Source: Paramesorhizobium deserti (GTDB taxonomy: Bacteria; Pseudomonadota; Alphaproteobacteria; Rhizobiales; Rhizobiaceae). From it: a DNA stretch of 64,000 nucleotides. Each line of letters opens with the position of its first letter. The stretch's first letter is position 1. The notes under the pieces were generated by a model that worked only from the letters and a program-made list of their open reading frames with translations, did not search any database and was not told the DNA's origin. The stretch lies in NCBI RefSeq assembly GCF_001558695.1, contig NZ_LNTU01000040.1:1-64000 (forward strand), written 5' to 3'. The position numbers and the translations under genes were made by a program. Positions 26,493 through 34,916 of the stretch are shown one piece after another.

Positions 26493-27208
26493 TGAAAACC
26501 TTCAAAGCGCTCTCGGCGCTCATTTCCTATCCCACGTCTGATCTCGTTGCCGCGCTGCCCGATATCCGTGACCTCCTTCATGAGGAAAGGCTACTTGCGC
26601 AGGAGCGGCTCGCCGATCTCGACCGTCTTTTCGGCTGGATAGAGGAAACCGGGCTCTATGAGCTGGAGGAAACCTATGTCCTTCTGTTCGACAGGTCGCG
26701 GGCGCTTTCGCTCAACCTGTTCGAGCATATCCATGGCGAGTCCCGCGACCGCGGCCAGGCGATGGTCGACCTGAAGGCGCTTTATGAGCGCCATGGCCTC
26801 CATATGGGGTCGGAAGAATTGCCGGATTTCCTGCCGTTGTTCCTGGAATTCCTTTCCATTCTGCCGCCCGGCGAGGCCCGCGAACATCTTGGCGACGCAG
26901 CGCATATCGTGGCGGCGCTCAATGAGCGGCTCACAAAACGGGAAACGCCCTATGCGGCGGTATTCGCGGCAATAGAGGATCTGGCGGGCGAAGCCTCGCC
27001 CGTTGAACTCGTCGCCGATGACGGCGTCGCTCCCGACGATCTCGCGGCACTGGATGCCGCGTGGGAAGAAACCGCGGTCACCTTCGGCCCCGGCGAAGCG
27101 CTCGACGGCTGCTCGCGCGACCGGCTGGCGATGCGCATGCGTGCCCATCAGCGCCCCGGCGGAACAGCATTTGGAGACAATGTAAGTGGAGACCAGGCAA
27201 ATGTTTGA
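26492..27208 (+). CDS. narJ: Nitrate reductase assembly chaperone
   Basis: This 238-residue all-helical TorD/DmsD-family chaperone binds apo-NarG and helps insert the Mo cofactor. Family marks are FKALSALISYPTSDL at the start and YVLLFDRSRALSLNLFEHIH then GESRDRGQAMVDL in the middle, then LPDFLPLFLEFLS. The ATG overlaps the narH stop by one base; its own end overlaps narI by 8 bp. It is not part of the final enzyme. Confidence 0.95.
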   Translation: MKTFKALSALISYPTSDLVAALPDIRDLLHEERLLAQERLADLDRLFGWIEETGLYELEETYVLLFDRSRALSLNLFEHIHGESRDRGQAMVDLKALYERHGLHMGSEELPDFLPLFLEFLSILPPGEAREHLGDAAHIVAALNERLTKRETPYAAVFAAIEDLAGEASPVELVADDGVAPDDLAALDAAWEETAVTFGPGEALDGCSRDRLAMRMRAHQRPGGTAFGDNVSGDQANV

Positions 27209-27905
27209 ACATGTCAATTATGCCGTCTTCGGCCTCTATCCCTATCTGTGCCTGACCGTCTTCCTGGCCGGCAGCCTCATACGCTTCGATCGTGAGCAAT
27301 ATTCCTGGAAGAGCTATTCCAGCCAGCTCCTGCGCGGTCGGCAGCTCCTCTGGGGCTCGAACCTGTTTCATGTGGGCATCCTCGTTATCCTGCTCGGTCA
27401 CATGGGTGGCCTGCTTACGCCAATATGGATCTGGGATTTCCTGGGCGTCTCGCACGGGGCAAAGCAGTTGCTTGCCATGATTGTCGGCGGCATCGCCGGC
27501 GTCGCCTGCTTCATCGGGCTGACCCTGCTTTTGCACCGGCGTCTCTTCGATGCGCGTATCCGCAAGACGTCGAAACCCAGCGACATCGCCGTGCTCGTCA
27601 TCCTCTATGCCCAGCTCATTCTCGGGCTTGCCACCATTCCCGTCTCGGCCGGGCATCTCGACGGCGAAGAGATGGTGAAACTCATGAGCTGGGCGCAGGC
27701 GATCGTCACATTCCAGCCCGGGGCGGCGGACCATGTCGCCAACGTACATCCCATATTCCGGGCGCATCTCTTCCTTGGCATGACGATCTTCCTCATCTTC
27801 CCGTTCACGCGCCTGGTGCACGTCTGGAGCGCGCCGGTGTGGTATCTCGGGCGGCGCGGCTATCAGATCGTACGGACGAAGCGATCTCCGGCGGAGCGCG
27901 CGTGA
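27201..27905 (+). CDS. narI: Respiratory nitrate reductase, gamma subunit (cytochrome b)
   Basis: This 234-residue membrane subunit has five hydrophobic segments and oxidises quinol, passing electrons through two haems b to NarH. Haem-ligand histidines lie in SNLFHVGILVILLGHMGG near the N-terminus and in NVHPIFRAHLFLGMTIFLIF near the C-terminus. ATG 27201 is preferred to the GTG at 27186, as MFEHVNYAVFGLYPY is the usual start. It overlaps the next gene by one base (TGATG). Confidence 0.97.
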   Translation: MFEHVNYAVFGLYPYLCLTVFLAGSLIRFDREQYSWKSYSSQLLRGRQLLWGSNLFHVGILVILLGHMGGLLTPIWIWDFLGVSHGAKQLLAMIVGGIAGVACFIGLTLLLHRRLFDARIRKTSKPSDIAVLVILYAQLILGLATIPVSAGHLDGEEMVKLMSWAQAIVTFQPGAADHVANVHPIFRAHLFLGMTIFLIFPFTRLVHVWSAPVWYLGRRGYQIVRTKRSPAERA

Positions 27906-28786
27906 TGACGACGATCTGCATCGACCACCGCGCCTCTCAGAGCGCCAGCCCGAAGCGGAACGCCCCCGCTCCAGTGAAGCCAACCACCCGACGCCCGACC
28001 GTAGCGGTCAACGGCGCCACCATTCCGCATGCGGCGATCGCCCGCGAGGTGCAGAACCATCCGGCGGAAGATCCGGACACCGCATGGGCCGAGGCGGCGC
28101 GCGCCTTGGTCATTCGCGAACTGCTCCTGCAGGAGGCCAGCCGGCTCGGTCTCATGCCGGAGCCGGGCGAGGAAGGCGAGGGACGCCGCGAGACCGAGGA
28201 AGAGGCGCTTATCCGTACGCTGCTCGACCGGGAGCTCTCGGTGCCGCAAGCGGATGAAGCCTCCTGCCGGCGCTATTTCGAGAAGAACCGCAGCCGCTTC
28301 AAAAGCCCCGATCTTTTCGAGGCGGCGCATATTCTCTTCTCCGCCGACCAAAGGGATGAAGCGGCATTCGCCGAAGCGCGCCGGTCCGCCGAGGCGGCGC
28401 TGGAGTTGCTGGCCTCGAACACTAAGCGATTCCCGGATCTTGCCCGCGAGTTCTCCGCCTGTTCCTCGTCCCGTGATGGCGGCCATCTCGGCCAGTTCAC
28501 GCGTGATCAGGTCACGCCGGAATTCGCTGGGGCCCTCGACCCTCTCGAACCGGGCGAGATTGCAGCCGCACCGGTCGAGACGCGCTACGGCGTGCATGTC
28601 ATCCGGCTCGACCGCCGCATCGAAGGTCGCCCCCTCCCCTTCGAGGCCGTGCGGGAACGGATCGCCGACTATCTCACCGAGGCTGTCTGGTCCCGAGCGG
28701 CGGCGCAATATATCTCCCTGCTTGCGGGGAAGACTGCGATCACCGGCGTCGATTTCGACGGCGCCGGTACACCGCTTGTGCAGTGA
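27905..28786 (+). CDS. Parvulin-type peptidyl-prolyl isomerase
   Basis: This 293-residue protein has a helical N-terminal chaperone part (residues ~35-140) and a parvulin domain (~145-250: FEAAHILFSADQRDEAAF, REFSACSSSRDGGHLGQFTR, VETRYGVHVIRLDRR). No signal peptide is present, so it acts in the cytoplasm. It is translationally coupled to narI. Similar PpiC-like genes follow narI in related bacteria, and a role in folding or maturing the reductase is likely but not shown here. Confidence 0.9.
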   Translation: MTTICIDHRASQSASPKRNAPAPVKPTTRRPTVAVNGATIPHAAIAREVQNHPAEDPDTAWAEAARALVIRELLLQEASRLGLMPEPGEEGEGRRETEEEALIRTLLDRELSVPQADEASCRRYFEKNRSRFKSPDLFEAAHILFSADQRDEAAFAEARRSAEAALELLASNTKRFPDLAREFSACSSSRDGGHLGQFTRDQVTPEFAGALDPLEPGEIAAAPVETRYGVHVIRLDRRIEGRPLPFEAVRERIADYLTEAVWSRAAAQYISLLAGKTAITGVDFDGAGTPLVQ

Positions 28787-28793
28787 GGATGCG

Positions 28794-29087
28794 ATGTTCG
28801 GCGAACTGATTGCCCGTCTCGACCGGCCGGAAATAGCAGCGGAAGCGCTGGCTGCGCTCGATGACGCCGCGCTGGAAACAACCATCCGGACCTATGCCGC
28901 CGACAACGGTATGGCCATGGCCGATTGCCTGGCCGGCATCGTCCGGCGTTTCCTCGACCGGGCCGATGACGACACCTGGCTGCAGCTTGTCGGCATCATG
29001 GGACGAGCTGACGATCCGGGCCTTGCCGCGCTTGGCGCGATCCTGCGACACTGCGCCCATGATTTGCAACCGGCCGCTGCGACCTGA
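28794..29087 (+). CDS. Small helical protein of unknown function in the nar operon
   Basis: This 97-residue acidic, Ala/Asp-rich protein (FGELIARLDRPEIAAEALAA then LDDAALETTIRTYAADNGMA) has no membrane segment and no Cys pair. The helical repeat-like texture resembles HEAT-type helices. GAGGAT precedes ATG 28794 and it starts 7 bp after ppiC, so it is clearly translated with the operon. I do not recognise the family. Position suggests a maturation or regulatory accessory of nitrate respiration. Confidence 0.75.
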   Translation: MFGELIARLDRPEIAAEALAALDDAALETTIRTYAADNGMAMADCLAGIVRRFLDRADDDTWLQLVGIMGRADDPGLAALGAILRHCAHDLQPAAAT

Positions 29088-29108
29088 GCGAACACGAAAG
29101 GCGATGCC

Positions 29109-29669
29109 ATGCTCCCAGACATGCCTGTGATAGCAGCCATCCGCGCGGAGGGCGGCGAACCGCTCGATACGGTCCTTGCCGAAGTCGCCGCCGCGCTGCG
29201 CTCATCCGACCTCAGCATCGGCGGCATCCTGCAGGAAGAACATTACGGCTTCGATGGCGCACATCCTATCACGCGGCTGCGCGACCTCTCCGACGGCACC
29301 CTCATCCAGATTTCGCAGGATCGTGGACGCCATGCCCGTGGCTGCCGTCTTGATCCGGGCGCGCTGGCCGAGGCCTCGCGCCGCCTTGAAGACACCATCG
29401 AGAGGGGCGTCGACCTTCTTATCCTCAACCGCTTCGGCAAGTCCGAGGCGGAGGGAACCGGCTTGCGTTCCATAATCGAGCGGGCGATCCTGGCCGGCAC
29501 ACCCGTGCTCATCGCGGTTCGGGGCGAATATATCCCCGCATGGGAGGATTTCCACGGAGGCATGGCAACCTGGCTCCCCCCTGAAATGGGCGCTGTACTT
29601 GGCTGGTGCCGCGCCGTTACAGGTTTCGACCGGATGCCGGCCCGCGCATCCGATATGATGGCGAGTTGA
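29109..29669 (+). CDS. DUF2478-domain protein (nucleotide-binding-like)
   Basis: This 186-residue protein matches DUF2478: VIAAIRAEGGEPLDTVLAEV at the N-terminus, then GGILQE, RGRHARGCRLDPGALAEASR, and LLILNRFGKSEAEGTGLRSI, then AGTPVLIAVRGEYIPAWEDF. The fold appears P-loop-like but without a canonical Walker A (GxxxxGK[ST]). The family often lies near molybdate uptake or Mo-cofactor genes, and here it directly precedes mogA, so a role in molybdenum supply to NarG is plausible. Confidence 0.82.
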   Translation: MLPDMPVIAAIRAEGGEPLDTVLAEVAAALRSSDLSIGGILQEEHYGFDGAHPITRLRDLSDGTLIQISQDRGRHARGCRLDPGALAEASRRLEDTIERGVDLLILNRFGKSEAEGTGLRSIIERAILAGTPVLIAVRGEYIPAWEDFHGGMATWLPPEMGAVLGWCRAVTGFDRMPARASDMMAS

Positions 29670-29675
29670 ACAATC

Positions 29676-30197
29676 ATGGTCCGCATCGGCATTCTTACCA
29701 TTTCCGACCGCGCCAGCCGCGGTGAATACGAAGATTTGAGCGGCACCGCCATCGAGGCCTGGCTGAAGCGCGCCGTCACCACCGAATGGAAACCTGTCCG
29801 GCGCATCGTACCCGACGGTATCGAGACGGTGCGCGATGCTCTGCTTGCCCTTTGCGACGAGGAACGCGTTGATCTCGTTCTGACGACCGGTGGCACGGGA
29901 CCGGCGCCCCGCGATCTGACACCTGAGGCGATGTGCATGGTGATCGAACGGGAATTGCCGGGCTTCGGCGAGCTGATGCGCCGCGTCAGCCTGGAGTCCG
30001 TACCGACAGCCATCCTGTCGGGGCAGATGGCGGGCACGCGCGGACACACTCTCATTATCAACCTGCCGGGCAAACCCGCCTCGATCGACGTCTGCCTGAA
30101 TGCGGTATTCCCGGCAGTACCCTATTGCCTGGACCTGATCGGGGCCGGTCGGATAGAAACCGACCCCAGACTGTGCAAGACATTCCGACCCGCCTGA
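29676..30197 (+). CDS. mogA: Molybdopterin adenylyltransferase (MogA/MoaB family)
   Basis: This 173-residue enzyme activates molybdopterin with ATP before Mo insertion. The signature is VDLVLTTGGTGPAPRDLTPE (GGTG loop), with ILTISDRASRGEYEDLSG at the N-terminus and GTRGHTLIINLPGKPASID in the C-terminal half. It is the last gene of the nar cluster, 6 bp after the DUF2478 gene, giving the operon its own cofactor-activation step. Confidence 0.92.
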   Translation: MVRIGILTISDRASRGEYEDLSGTAIEAWLKRAVTTEWKPVRRIVPDGIETVRDALLALCDEERVDLVLTTGGTGPAPRDLTPEAMCMVIERELPGFGELMRRVSLESVPTAILSGQMAGTRGHTLIINLPGKPASIDVCLNAVFPAVPYCLDLIGAGRIETDPRLCKTFRPA

Positions 30198-30269
30198 TCG
30201 ACTGCCGACACTCATCCCGTTGCGCTGCGCTCTAGCGCGGAGGAACAGGCGCACGCGGACAGCTTCTCG

Positions 30270-30734
30270 TCAAATAACGGGGATGTCGAAATGCAGAACG
30301 TCTTCCCTTGTCCCCAGCTTTGAGTAGAGAGCAATGGCAGGGGGATCGGTGAGGTCGGCCTGAACATATATCACATAGGCTCCGCGTGCGGCGGCAATCG
30401 CCTTCAACCGTGTGATAAGGCTGGTGGCGACACCCCTGCGGCGATGATCGGCCGCGACCGCTAGATCATAGATGTAGATTTCACTACGCTCGCGTTCGAA
30501 TTTTTTCAGCTCATATGCCGCGAGGCCACCGATGACAGCGCCGTCCTGTAACGCGGCCAGGGCTATGAACTGATCACCGCCCAGCAGCTCCCTGAGATAT
30601 CCGTCTTCCGGCTGCGCCGCCACATATGTGTCCTTCTCGCCGAATGCTTCGCCGAATATCGCGAGAAGTCCTCGAAAAAGGCGGATATCCCGCGCCGAAA
30701 GCGCATGAACGGAAAATTTGGTGTCGCGCGGCAC
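30270..30734 (-). CDS. AAC(3)-I-like aminoglycoside N-acetyltransferase (GNAT)
   Basis: This 154-residue GNAT protein matches the AAC(3)-I type closely along its length: FGEAFGEKDTYVAAQPEDGY, GGLAAYELKKFERERSEIYI, YDLAVAADHRRRGVATSLI (acetyl-CoA loop), GAYVIYVQADLTDPPAIALY and SKLGTREDVLHFDIPV. The family transfers acetyl from CoA to the 3-amino group of gentamicin-type drugs. GTG 30734 is chosen because AGGAG lies eight bases upstream and gives the family's length; upstream ATGs (30770, 30815) lack support. No integron features are seen, so this appears chromosomal. Activity on drugs is inferred. Confidence 0.82.
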   Translation of the reverse strand: MPRDTKFSVHALSARDIRLFRGLLAIFGEAFGEKDTYVAAQPEDGYLRELLGGDQFIALAALQDGAVIGGLAAYELKKFERERSEIYIYDLAVAADHRRRGVATSLITRLKAIAAARGAYVIYVQADLTDPPAIALYSKLGTREDVLHFDIPVI

Positions 30735-30867
30735 TTGTCTATCTCCTGCTATACAGCTCAGCCAACCCATCGCCTGAATTCCGAAGAGAACGGGCGCCCT
30801 GCCGGTTGCATCCATTTCGACGGCAGCGAGTTAATCTCTATCAGACCCGAATGAAAGGTTTGCAGAG

Positions 30868-31377
30868 ATGAGATACGGACGCTTTGCGGCAATGATCGCA
30901 ACTTCCACGGTCGTCATGTTCGGACTGATGTATCTGAACACCTATTCAATCGATCATGTGGTCTACAGCCAGACGCGAACCTGGATGGCTGTCGTCATGG
31001 GCGCGACGATGGCCGCCATCATGCTCGGCTTCATGTGGTCGATGTATGGAAGCCGCGGGATCAACGCAGCGATCTTGATCGGCAGCGTGATCGCTTTCTC
31101 GGGCGCGCTGTGGCTTGTCCGGTCGCAGGAAACCGTTGACGACGTGTCCTACATGAAGGCCATGATCCCGCACCATTCCATCGCGATCATGACGAGTGAA
31201 CGGGCGCATATTCGTGATCCGCGGGTTCGCGACCTCGCGGACAAAATCATCGAGTCGCAGGAACGGGAAATCGGCGAGATGAAGCAGCTGATTGCCGAAC
31301 TTCAACGAAACCCGCCTCCGGACAGTGCGCCCGATATATTGTCCTATCGCAAGCGTGGAGCGCCACCGCCCGGATAA
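30868..31377 (+). CDS. DUF305-domain membrane protein
   Basis: This 169-residue protein has three N-terminal membrane segments (FAAMIATSTVVMFGLMYLN, MAVVMGATMAAIMLGFMWSM and AAILIGSVIAFSGALWLVRS), then a DUF305 domain (VSYMKAMIPHHSIAIMTSER, DLADKIIESQEREIGEMKQL). The HH pair and Met/His content suggest metal binding, and DUF305 proteins often accompany copper-handling genes, though none is seen here. Function is not established. Confidence 0.85.
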   Translation: MRYGRFAAMIATSTVVMFGLMYLNTYSIDHVVYSQTRTWMAVVMGATMAAIMLGFMWSMYGSRGINAAILIGSVIAFSGALWLVRSQETVDDVSYMKAMIPHHSIAIMTSERAHIRDPRVRDLADKIIESQEREIGEMKQLIAELQRNPPPDSAPDILSYRKRGAPPPG

Positions 31378-31431
31378 GCCTTGCAGATAATGCGCGCCGG
31401 CCAGAAGCCGGGACACTGAACAGATGGACTG

Positions 31432-32304
31432 CTAACCCGCCTCGACTTCATCCAACAGCCATTGCCGGAACGCCTTCATCGCCGGCGTTTCGCTGCGGGA
31501 TTTCAGCCGCGTCAGCCAATAGCCGCCCGTCAGTGCAGTTATTCCGAATGGCTGAACGATGTGACCTTCCTCGATCTGGCGGGCAAACATGGCGACGGGG
31601 ACCAGCGCGACACCTACTCCTTGAATTGCGGCATCCACGAGCGTCAGCGAGGAATCGAACATCCAGCCGCGCAGGCTGGGCGGCTGGATGCCCGCGGCCC
31701 TGAACCAGATCGACCATTCATCCATGCGATAAGAGCGCAACAATTCCTCGCCCGCCAGATCCTTCGGCGCTTGAAGCCGCCCGGCGATCGCGGGCGCGCA
31801 GACCGGCGAAAGCGGTGCATCCATCAGATGGATCGCGTCCGTTCCATGCCACGCGCCATCCCCGAAACGGATGAAGAAATCGAGACCGTCGAGGAGAATG
31901 TCGGAGCGGTTGTTGTTCGTCTTTAGGCGGAAATCCACATGCGGATGCATGTCCTTGAAGGTCTTCAGACGTGGCAGCAGCCAGCCGATCGCGAAAGTTC
32001 CGACCACGCCGACAGTCAGCACCTCCCGAAAATTGCCCTCTTCGAACTGGCTGAGCGTCGCGCTCATTCGGCGAAACGCGTCAGTCAGAACCGGCAGCAA
32101 AGCGTGGCCCTCATCGGTCAGTGCCAGCCCGCGCGGAAGGCGCGTAAAGAGGGTCACGCCCAATACCTCCTCCAGCGCCTTCACCTGATGGCTGACAGCT
32201 GTCTGCGTGACCCGGAGCTCGAGCCCGGCACGCGTGAAGCTGCCATGCCGTGCGGAAGCCTCGAAAACGCGCAGTGCATTAAGGGGGAGTTGCGATACGT
32301 CCAT
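31432..32304 (-). CDS. LysR-family regulator, AmpR/GcvA-like
   Basis: This 290-residue regulator has a winged helix (LPLNALRVFEASARHGSFTR then AGLELRVTQTAVSHQVKALE) and a periplasmic-binding-like effector domain. The N-terminus is the form seen in AmpR and GcvA. It is divergent from a class A beta-lactamase with 157 bp between starts, the classical arrangement in which AmpR activates the bla gene in response to cell-wall fragments. ATG 32304 fits the family start; 32331 is the longer alternative. A bla-regulating role is inferred from position. Confidence 0.88.
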   Translation of the reverse strand: MDVSQLPLNALRVFEASARHGSFTRAGLELRVTQTAVSHQVKALEEVLGVTLFTRLPRGLALTDEGHALLPVLTDAFRRMSATLSQFEEGNFREVLTVGVVGTFAIGWLLPRLKTFKDMHPHVDFRLKTNNNRSDILLDGLDFFIRFGDGAWHGTDAIHLMDAPLSPVCAPAIAGRLQAPKDLAGEELLRSYRMDEWSIWFRAAGIQPPSLRGWMFDSSLTLVDAAIQGVGVALVPVAMFARQIEEGHIVQPFGITALTGGYWLTRLKSRSETPAMKAFRQWLLDEVEAG

Positions 32305-32461
32305 TATCCGTTTGACCCAAGTTTTTCTCATAGCAGAGCGAAGAAATCATCGTTTGTCTAGGGCAATTGCCCCGCGCATATTCGCCACGGCAGGCAGCCG
32401 CCGAGCTTCATGAGGGTTCGACTGCCCGCCTCGACCTCCCACCCAAGGACGGAAAAACAAA

Positions 32462-33355
32462 ATGACGATATCCCTTTCCCGCCGGCAGGCACTTGCCGGA
32501 AGTCTGCTCGCCGTTCCGGCATTGGCCTCGCTGACAAGCGCCGCACGGGCGCAGAGCGGCGGCAAGCTGGAGAACGAACTCGCAAAGCTTGAAGACAGGC
32601 ATGGCGGCCGTATCGGCGTCGCGATCCTCAATCTCGCCACCGGCGACAAGATCGGACATCGTGCCGACGAACGCTTCCTGCTGTGCAGTACCTTCAAGGC
32701 CCTGACGGCAGGCTATATCCTCGCCCGCGTCGACAGAGGCGAGGAAGAGCTCGACCGGCGGATCGTCCATGCGAAGAAGGATCTGGTCACCTGGTCGCCG
32801 ATCACGGAAAAGCACGTCGGCGGCGCCGGCATGTCCGTGGCCGAGCTCTGCCTGGCGACCGTGACCCTGAGCGACAACACCGCCGCCAATCTGCTGCTCA
32901 ATAGCTTCGGCGGGCCGGCGGGGCTGACGGCATTTTTGCGCTCCATCGGTGACGAGACCACGCGGCTCGACCGTTTCGAAACCGAGCTGAATGTGCATGA
33001 AAAGCCGGGTGACCTGCGCGACACCACGACGCCCGCGGCCATGCTGGAGACGCTGCGCAAGCTTCTCTTCGGTGACGTGCTTTCCCGCTCCTCGCGCGCC
33101 CAGCTTGCCGCCTGGATGGTCATGAACAAAACGGGCGACGAAAAATTGCGGGCGGGCTTTCCCGCTGACTGGATGATCGGCGACAAGACCGGAGGCAATG
33201 GCGACAAATACGGCAACAGTAACGACGTCGCGGTCGCCTGGTCACCGGACCGGGGCGCCGTCATCGTGTCAGCCTATTGCGAGATACCGTCGGTCTCCGA
33301 AAAGGAGCGCGCCGCCATTCTGGCCGAAATCGGGCGGATCGCTTCGCGGGTCTAA
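32462..33355 (+). CDS. Class A beta-lactamase
   Basis: This 297-residue serine beta-lactamase has all active-site motifs: S76-T-F-K79 (LLCSTFK), S137-D-N (VTLSDNTAAN), E173-T-E-L-N (omega loop) and K242-T-G-G. The N-terminus has twin arginines (LSRRQALAGSLLAVPALASL ending AARAQ), suggesting Tat export and cleavage after ARA. A Cys directly precedes the catalytic Ser. It hydrolyses penicillins and perhaps other beta-lactams in the periplasm; the spectrum cannot be predicted. It is divergent from the AmpR-like gene. Confidence 0.95.
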   Translation: MTISLSRRQALAGSLLAVPALASLTSAARAQSGGKLENELAKLEDRHGGRIGVAILNLATGDKIGHRADERFLLCSTFKALTAGYILARVDRGEEELDRRIVHAKKDLVTWSPITEKHVGGAGMSVAELCLATVTLSDNTAANLLLNSFGGPAGLTAFLRSIGDETTRLDRFETELNVHEKPGDLRDTTTPAAMLETLRKLLFGDVLSRSSRAQLAAWMVMNKTGDEKLRAGFPADWMIGDKTGGNGDKYGNSNDVAVAWSPDRGAVIVSAYCEIPSVSEKERAAILAEIGRIASRV

Positions 33356-33364
33356 AATCGGAAT

Positions 33365-33404
33365 GATCGAACCGCATCGGCACCAACGCCGGTGCGGTTC
33401 GATC
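33365..33404. terminator. Hairpin between bla and arsR
   Basis: GATCGAACCGCA (33365-33376) pairs perfectly with TGCGGTTCGATC (33393-33404), and inner bases extend the stem to about 17 bp (one G-T pair) around the loop ACCAAC. It lies between two convergent genes and would serve both, although neither side has a long T-run. Confidence 0.7.
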
Positions 33405-33421
33405 GGCGTGTCACCGGGCCG

Positions 33422-33745
33422 CTAATTCTCCAGATCGGATTTCATGCGATCGAGAATAGACATCGCATGGGCGGCGTACTGGCCGATCCATCGGTCATGA
33501 ATCTGCTTGATCGGCAGCGAATTGAGATGGTTCCACCGTTCGCGCCCTTCGCGCCTGACGATGACCAGTTCGGCCTCTTCCAACACCTTGAGATGCTGCA
33601 TGACGGTGCAGCGGTCCATATCCGCGAACACGTCGCACAACATGCCGGTGGTGCGCGGTTCATCCTTCAGCTGATCGAGCATGGCGCGCCGGCGCGGATG
33701 GGCCAGCGCCTTGAAAATACGGTCTTCCTTGGCTTCGCTTGACAT
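33422..33745 (-). CDS. ArsR-family transcriptional regulator
   Basis: This 107-residue winged-helix repressor has FKALAHPRRRAMLDQLKDEP then TTGMLCDVFADMDRCTVMQH and LKVLEEAELVIVRREGRERW. No typical metal-binding Cys pair (CxC) is present; the single Cys residues are isolated. It is divergent from an SRPBCC gene 49 bp away and resembles the regulators paired with AHSA1-like proteins. The intergenic TTATGTTTTTATAACATA stretch is a likely operator. Confidence 0.9.
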   Translation of the reverse strand: MSSEAKEDRIFKALAHPRRRAMLDQLKDEPRTTGMLCDVFADMDRCTVMQHLKVLEEAELVIVRREGRERWNHLNSLPIKQIHDRWIGQYAAHAMSILDRMKSDLEN

Positions 33746-33794
33746 GTTATGTTTTTATAACATACGCTCCTCTCATGCAATAGGGAGGTAGCCC

Positions 33795-34289
33795 ATGAAA
33801 CCGGAATTCAGGGTTTCCGCGCGGATAGCAAAGCCGGTTGCCGAGGTATTCGATGCGGTCGTCAACCCGACGAAGCTCAGCAGCTATTTCACCACCATCA
33901 AGGGCGCGAGCGCACCGCTCGTCGCTGGAACGACGGTCGTCTGGTGGGGTGAAATTCCCGTCGAGGTGGATGAGGTGACCAGGGATAGACGCATCATCCT
34001 GCGCTGGGACGGGCCGGGTTCAGCCGATGGCAAAGCCATCTACAAGACGCGGATCGAAATGGATTTCAAGCCGCTCGAAGACGGCGCAACCCTGGTCACT
34101 ATCGCCGAGACGGGATGGCGCGAGGATCTGCAGGGCCGGCAAGCCTCTTACCTCAACTGCGAGGGCTGGACCCAGATGCTGTGCTGCATGAAGGCATTCC
34201 TCGAGCACGGCATCAACCTGCGCGAGGGTTATTACGAAAACGAACTGAAGGGCGAGCCTGGCTGCGAGCCCAAAACGGAAATCCTATGA
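33795..34289 (+). CDS. SRPBCC (AHSA1-like) domain protein
   Basis: This 164-residue protein has the START/Bet v1-like fold: FRVSARIAKPVAEVFDAVVN then PTKLSSYFTT, VVWWGEIPVEVDEVTRDRRI, and EDLQGRQASYLNCEGWTQML then CCMKAFLEHGINLREGYY. The family binds hydrophobic ligands or acts as an Hsp90-activator-like domain; the ligand is unknown. AGGGAGGT precedes the start. It overlaps an in-frame upstream ATG of the next gene and is probably repressed by the divergent ArsR protein. Confidence 0.88.
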   Translation: MKPEFRVSARIAKPVAEVFDAVVNPTKLSSYFTTIKGASAPLVAGTTVVWWGEIPVEVDEVTRDRRIILRWDGPGSADGKAIYKTRIEMDFKPLEDGATLVTIAETGWREDLQGRQASYLNCEGWTQMLCCMKAFLEHGINLREGYYENELKGEPGCEPKTEIL

Positions 34290-34306
34290 AACAGGAGAAA
34301 AGCGCA

Positions 34307-34669
34307 ATGGCTGCGAAAATCCATGGCGGCGTCGACATCGCCATCAAGGTGCCACCGCATCAATATGAGGCGACCATCGCCTTCTATCGCGATGTCATCG
34401 GCCTGAAGCCGATAACCGCCAAGGCTCCCGCCGTCGGCTTCGAATTCGGCCCCAACAAGCTATGGATCGATGAAGCTCCCGCGATGAGCCAGGCCGAGAT
34501 CTGGCTGGAATTCTTCACGGACGATTTCAACGCGGCGGCCGATCATCTCGGCAAGGCCGGCGTCGTCCGCTGCGATGCGGTCGAGCAACTGCCCGAGGGG
34601 TTCAATGGAGGCTGGATCACCAGCCCGGCGAACATCGTGCACATGATACGCGAACCGGACGCCTGGTAA
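34307..34669 (+). CDS. VOC-family (glyoxalase-like) protein
   Basis: This 120-residue protein has the vicinal-oxygen-chelate fold: VDIAIKVPPHQYEATIAFYR, GLKPITAKAPAVGFEFGPNK, EIWLEFFTDDFNAAADHLGK and VHMIREPDAW. Metal-ligand Glu/His positions are only partly recognisable, so an enzyme, resistance or binding role cannot be separated. AGGAG upstream of ATG 34307 supports this start over 34286. It is co-transcribed with the SRPBCC gene, a common pairing. Confidence 0.85.
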   Translation: MAAKIHGGVDIAIKVPPHQYEATIAFYRDVIGLKPITAKAPAVGFEFGPNKLWIDEAPAMSQAEIWLEFFTDDFNAAADHLGKAGVVRCDAVEQLPEGFNGGWITSPANIVHMIREPDAW

Positions 34670-34719
34670 CTGGTAGCCCCGTGACGGCTGGAACTGTCGC
34701 GGGGCCGAGGAACCGTCAT

Positions 34720-34901
34720 TAGCAATGCTTTATATGTTTTAATCGCGATAAAGCAAATAACATCAAAATAATAATACTATTTTACTTGAAATATCATTCA
34801 ACAATAGAAGTGCTATTTTCTTACATAAGTTTAACTATGTGACAAAAACAAAAGTTCCTATCATGGATTTTGTGACAGAATAGATCATCATCTTTTTGTC
34901 C
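34720..34901. promoter_or_regulatory. AT-rich region upstream of yfdX
   Basis: This stretch is far richer in A+T than its surroundings. It contains the inverted repeat GCTTTAT (34727-34733) with ATAAAGC (34748-34754) and a looser dyad (ACATA..TATGT near 34830). Such regions in this order are typical promoters of silenced or stress-induced genes (for example MucR targets). No clear -35/-10 pair could be chosen. Confidence 0.5.
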
Positions 34902-34916
34902 AAAAGGAGTTATCAC

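Noticed and set aside
27905-28786. NarV- or NarX-like alternative subunit after narI
   Set aside because: The sequence has a parvulin domain and no haem ligands or membrane segments.
30270-30815. Integron cassette carrying the acetyltransferase
   Set aside because: No attC-like site, integrase or cassette array is present around the gene.
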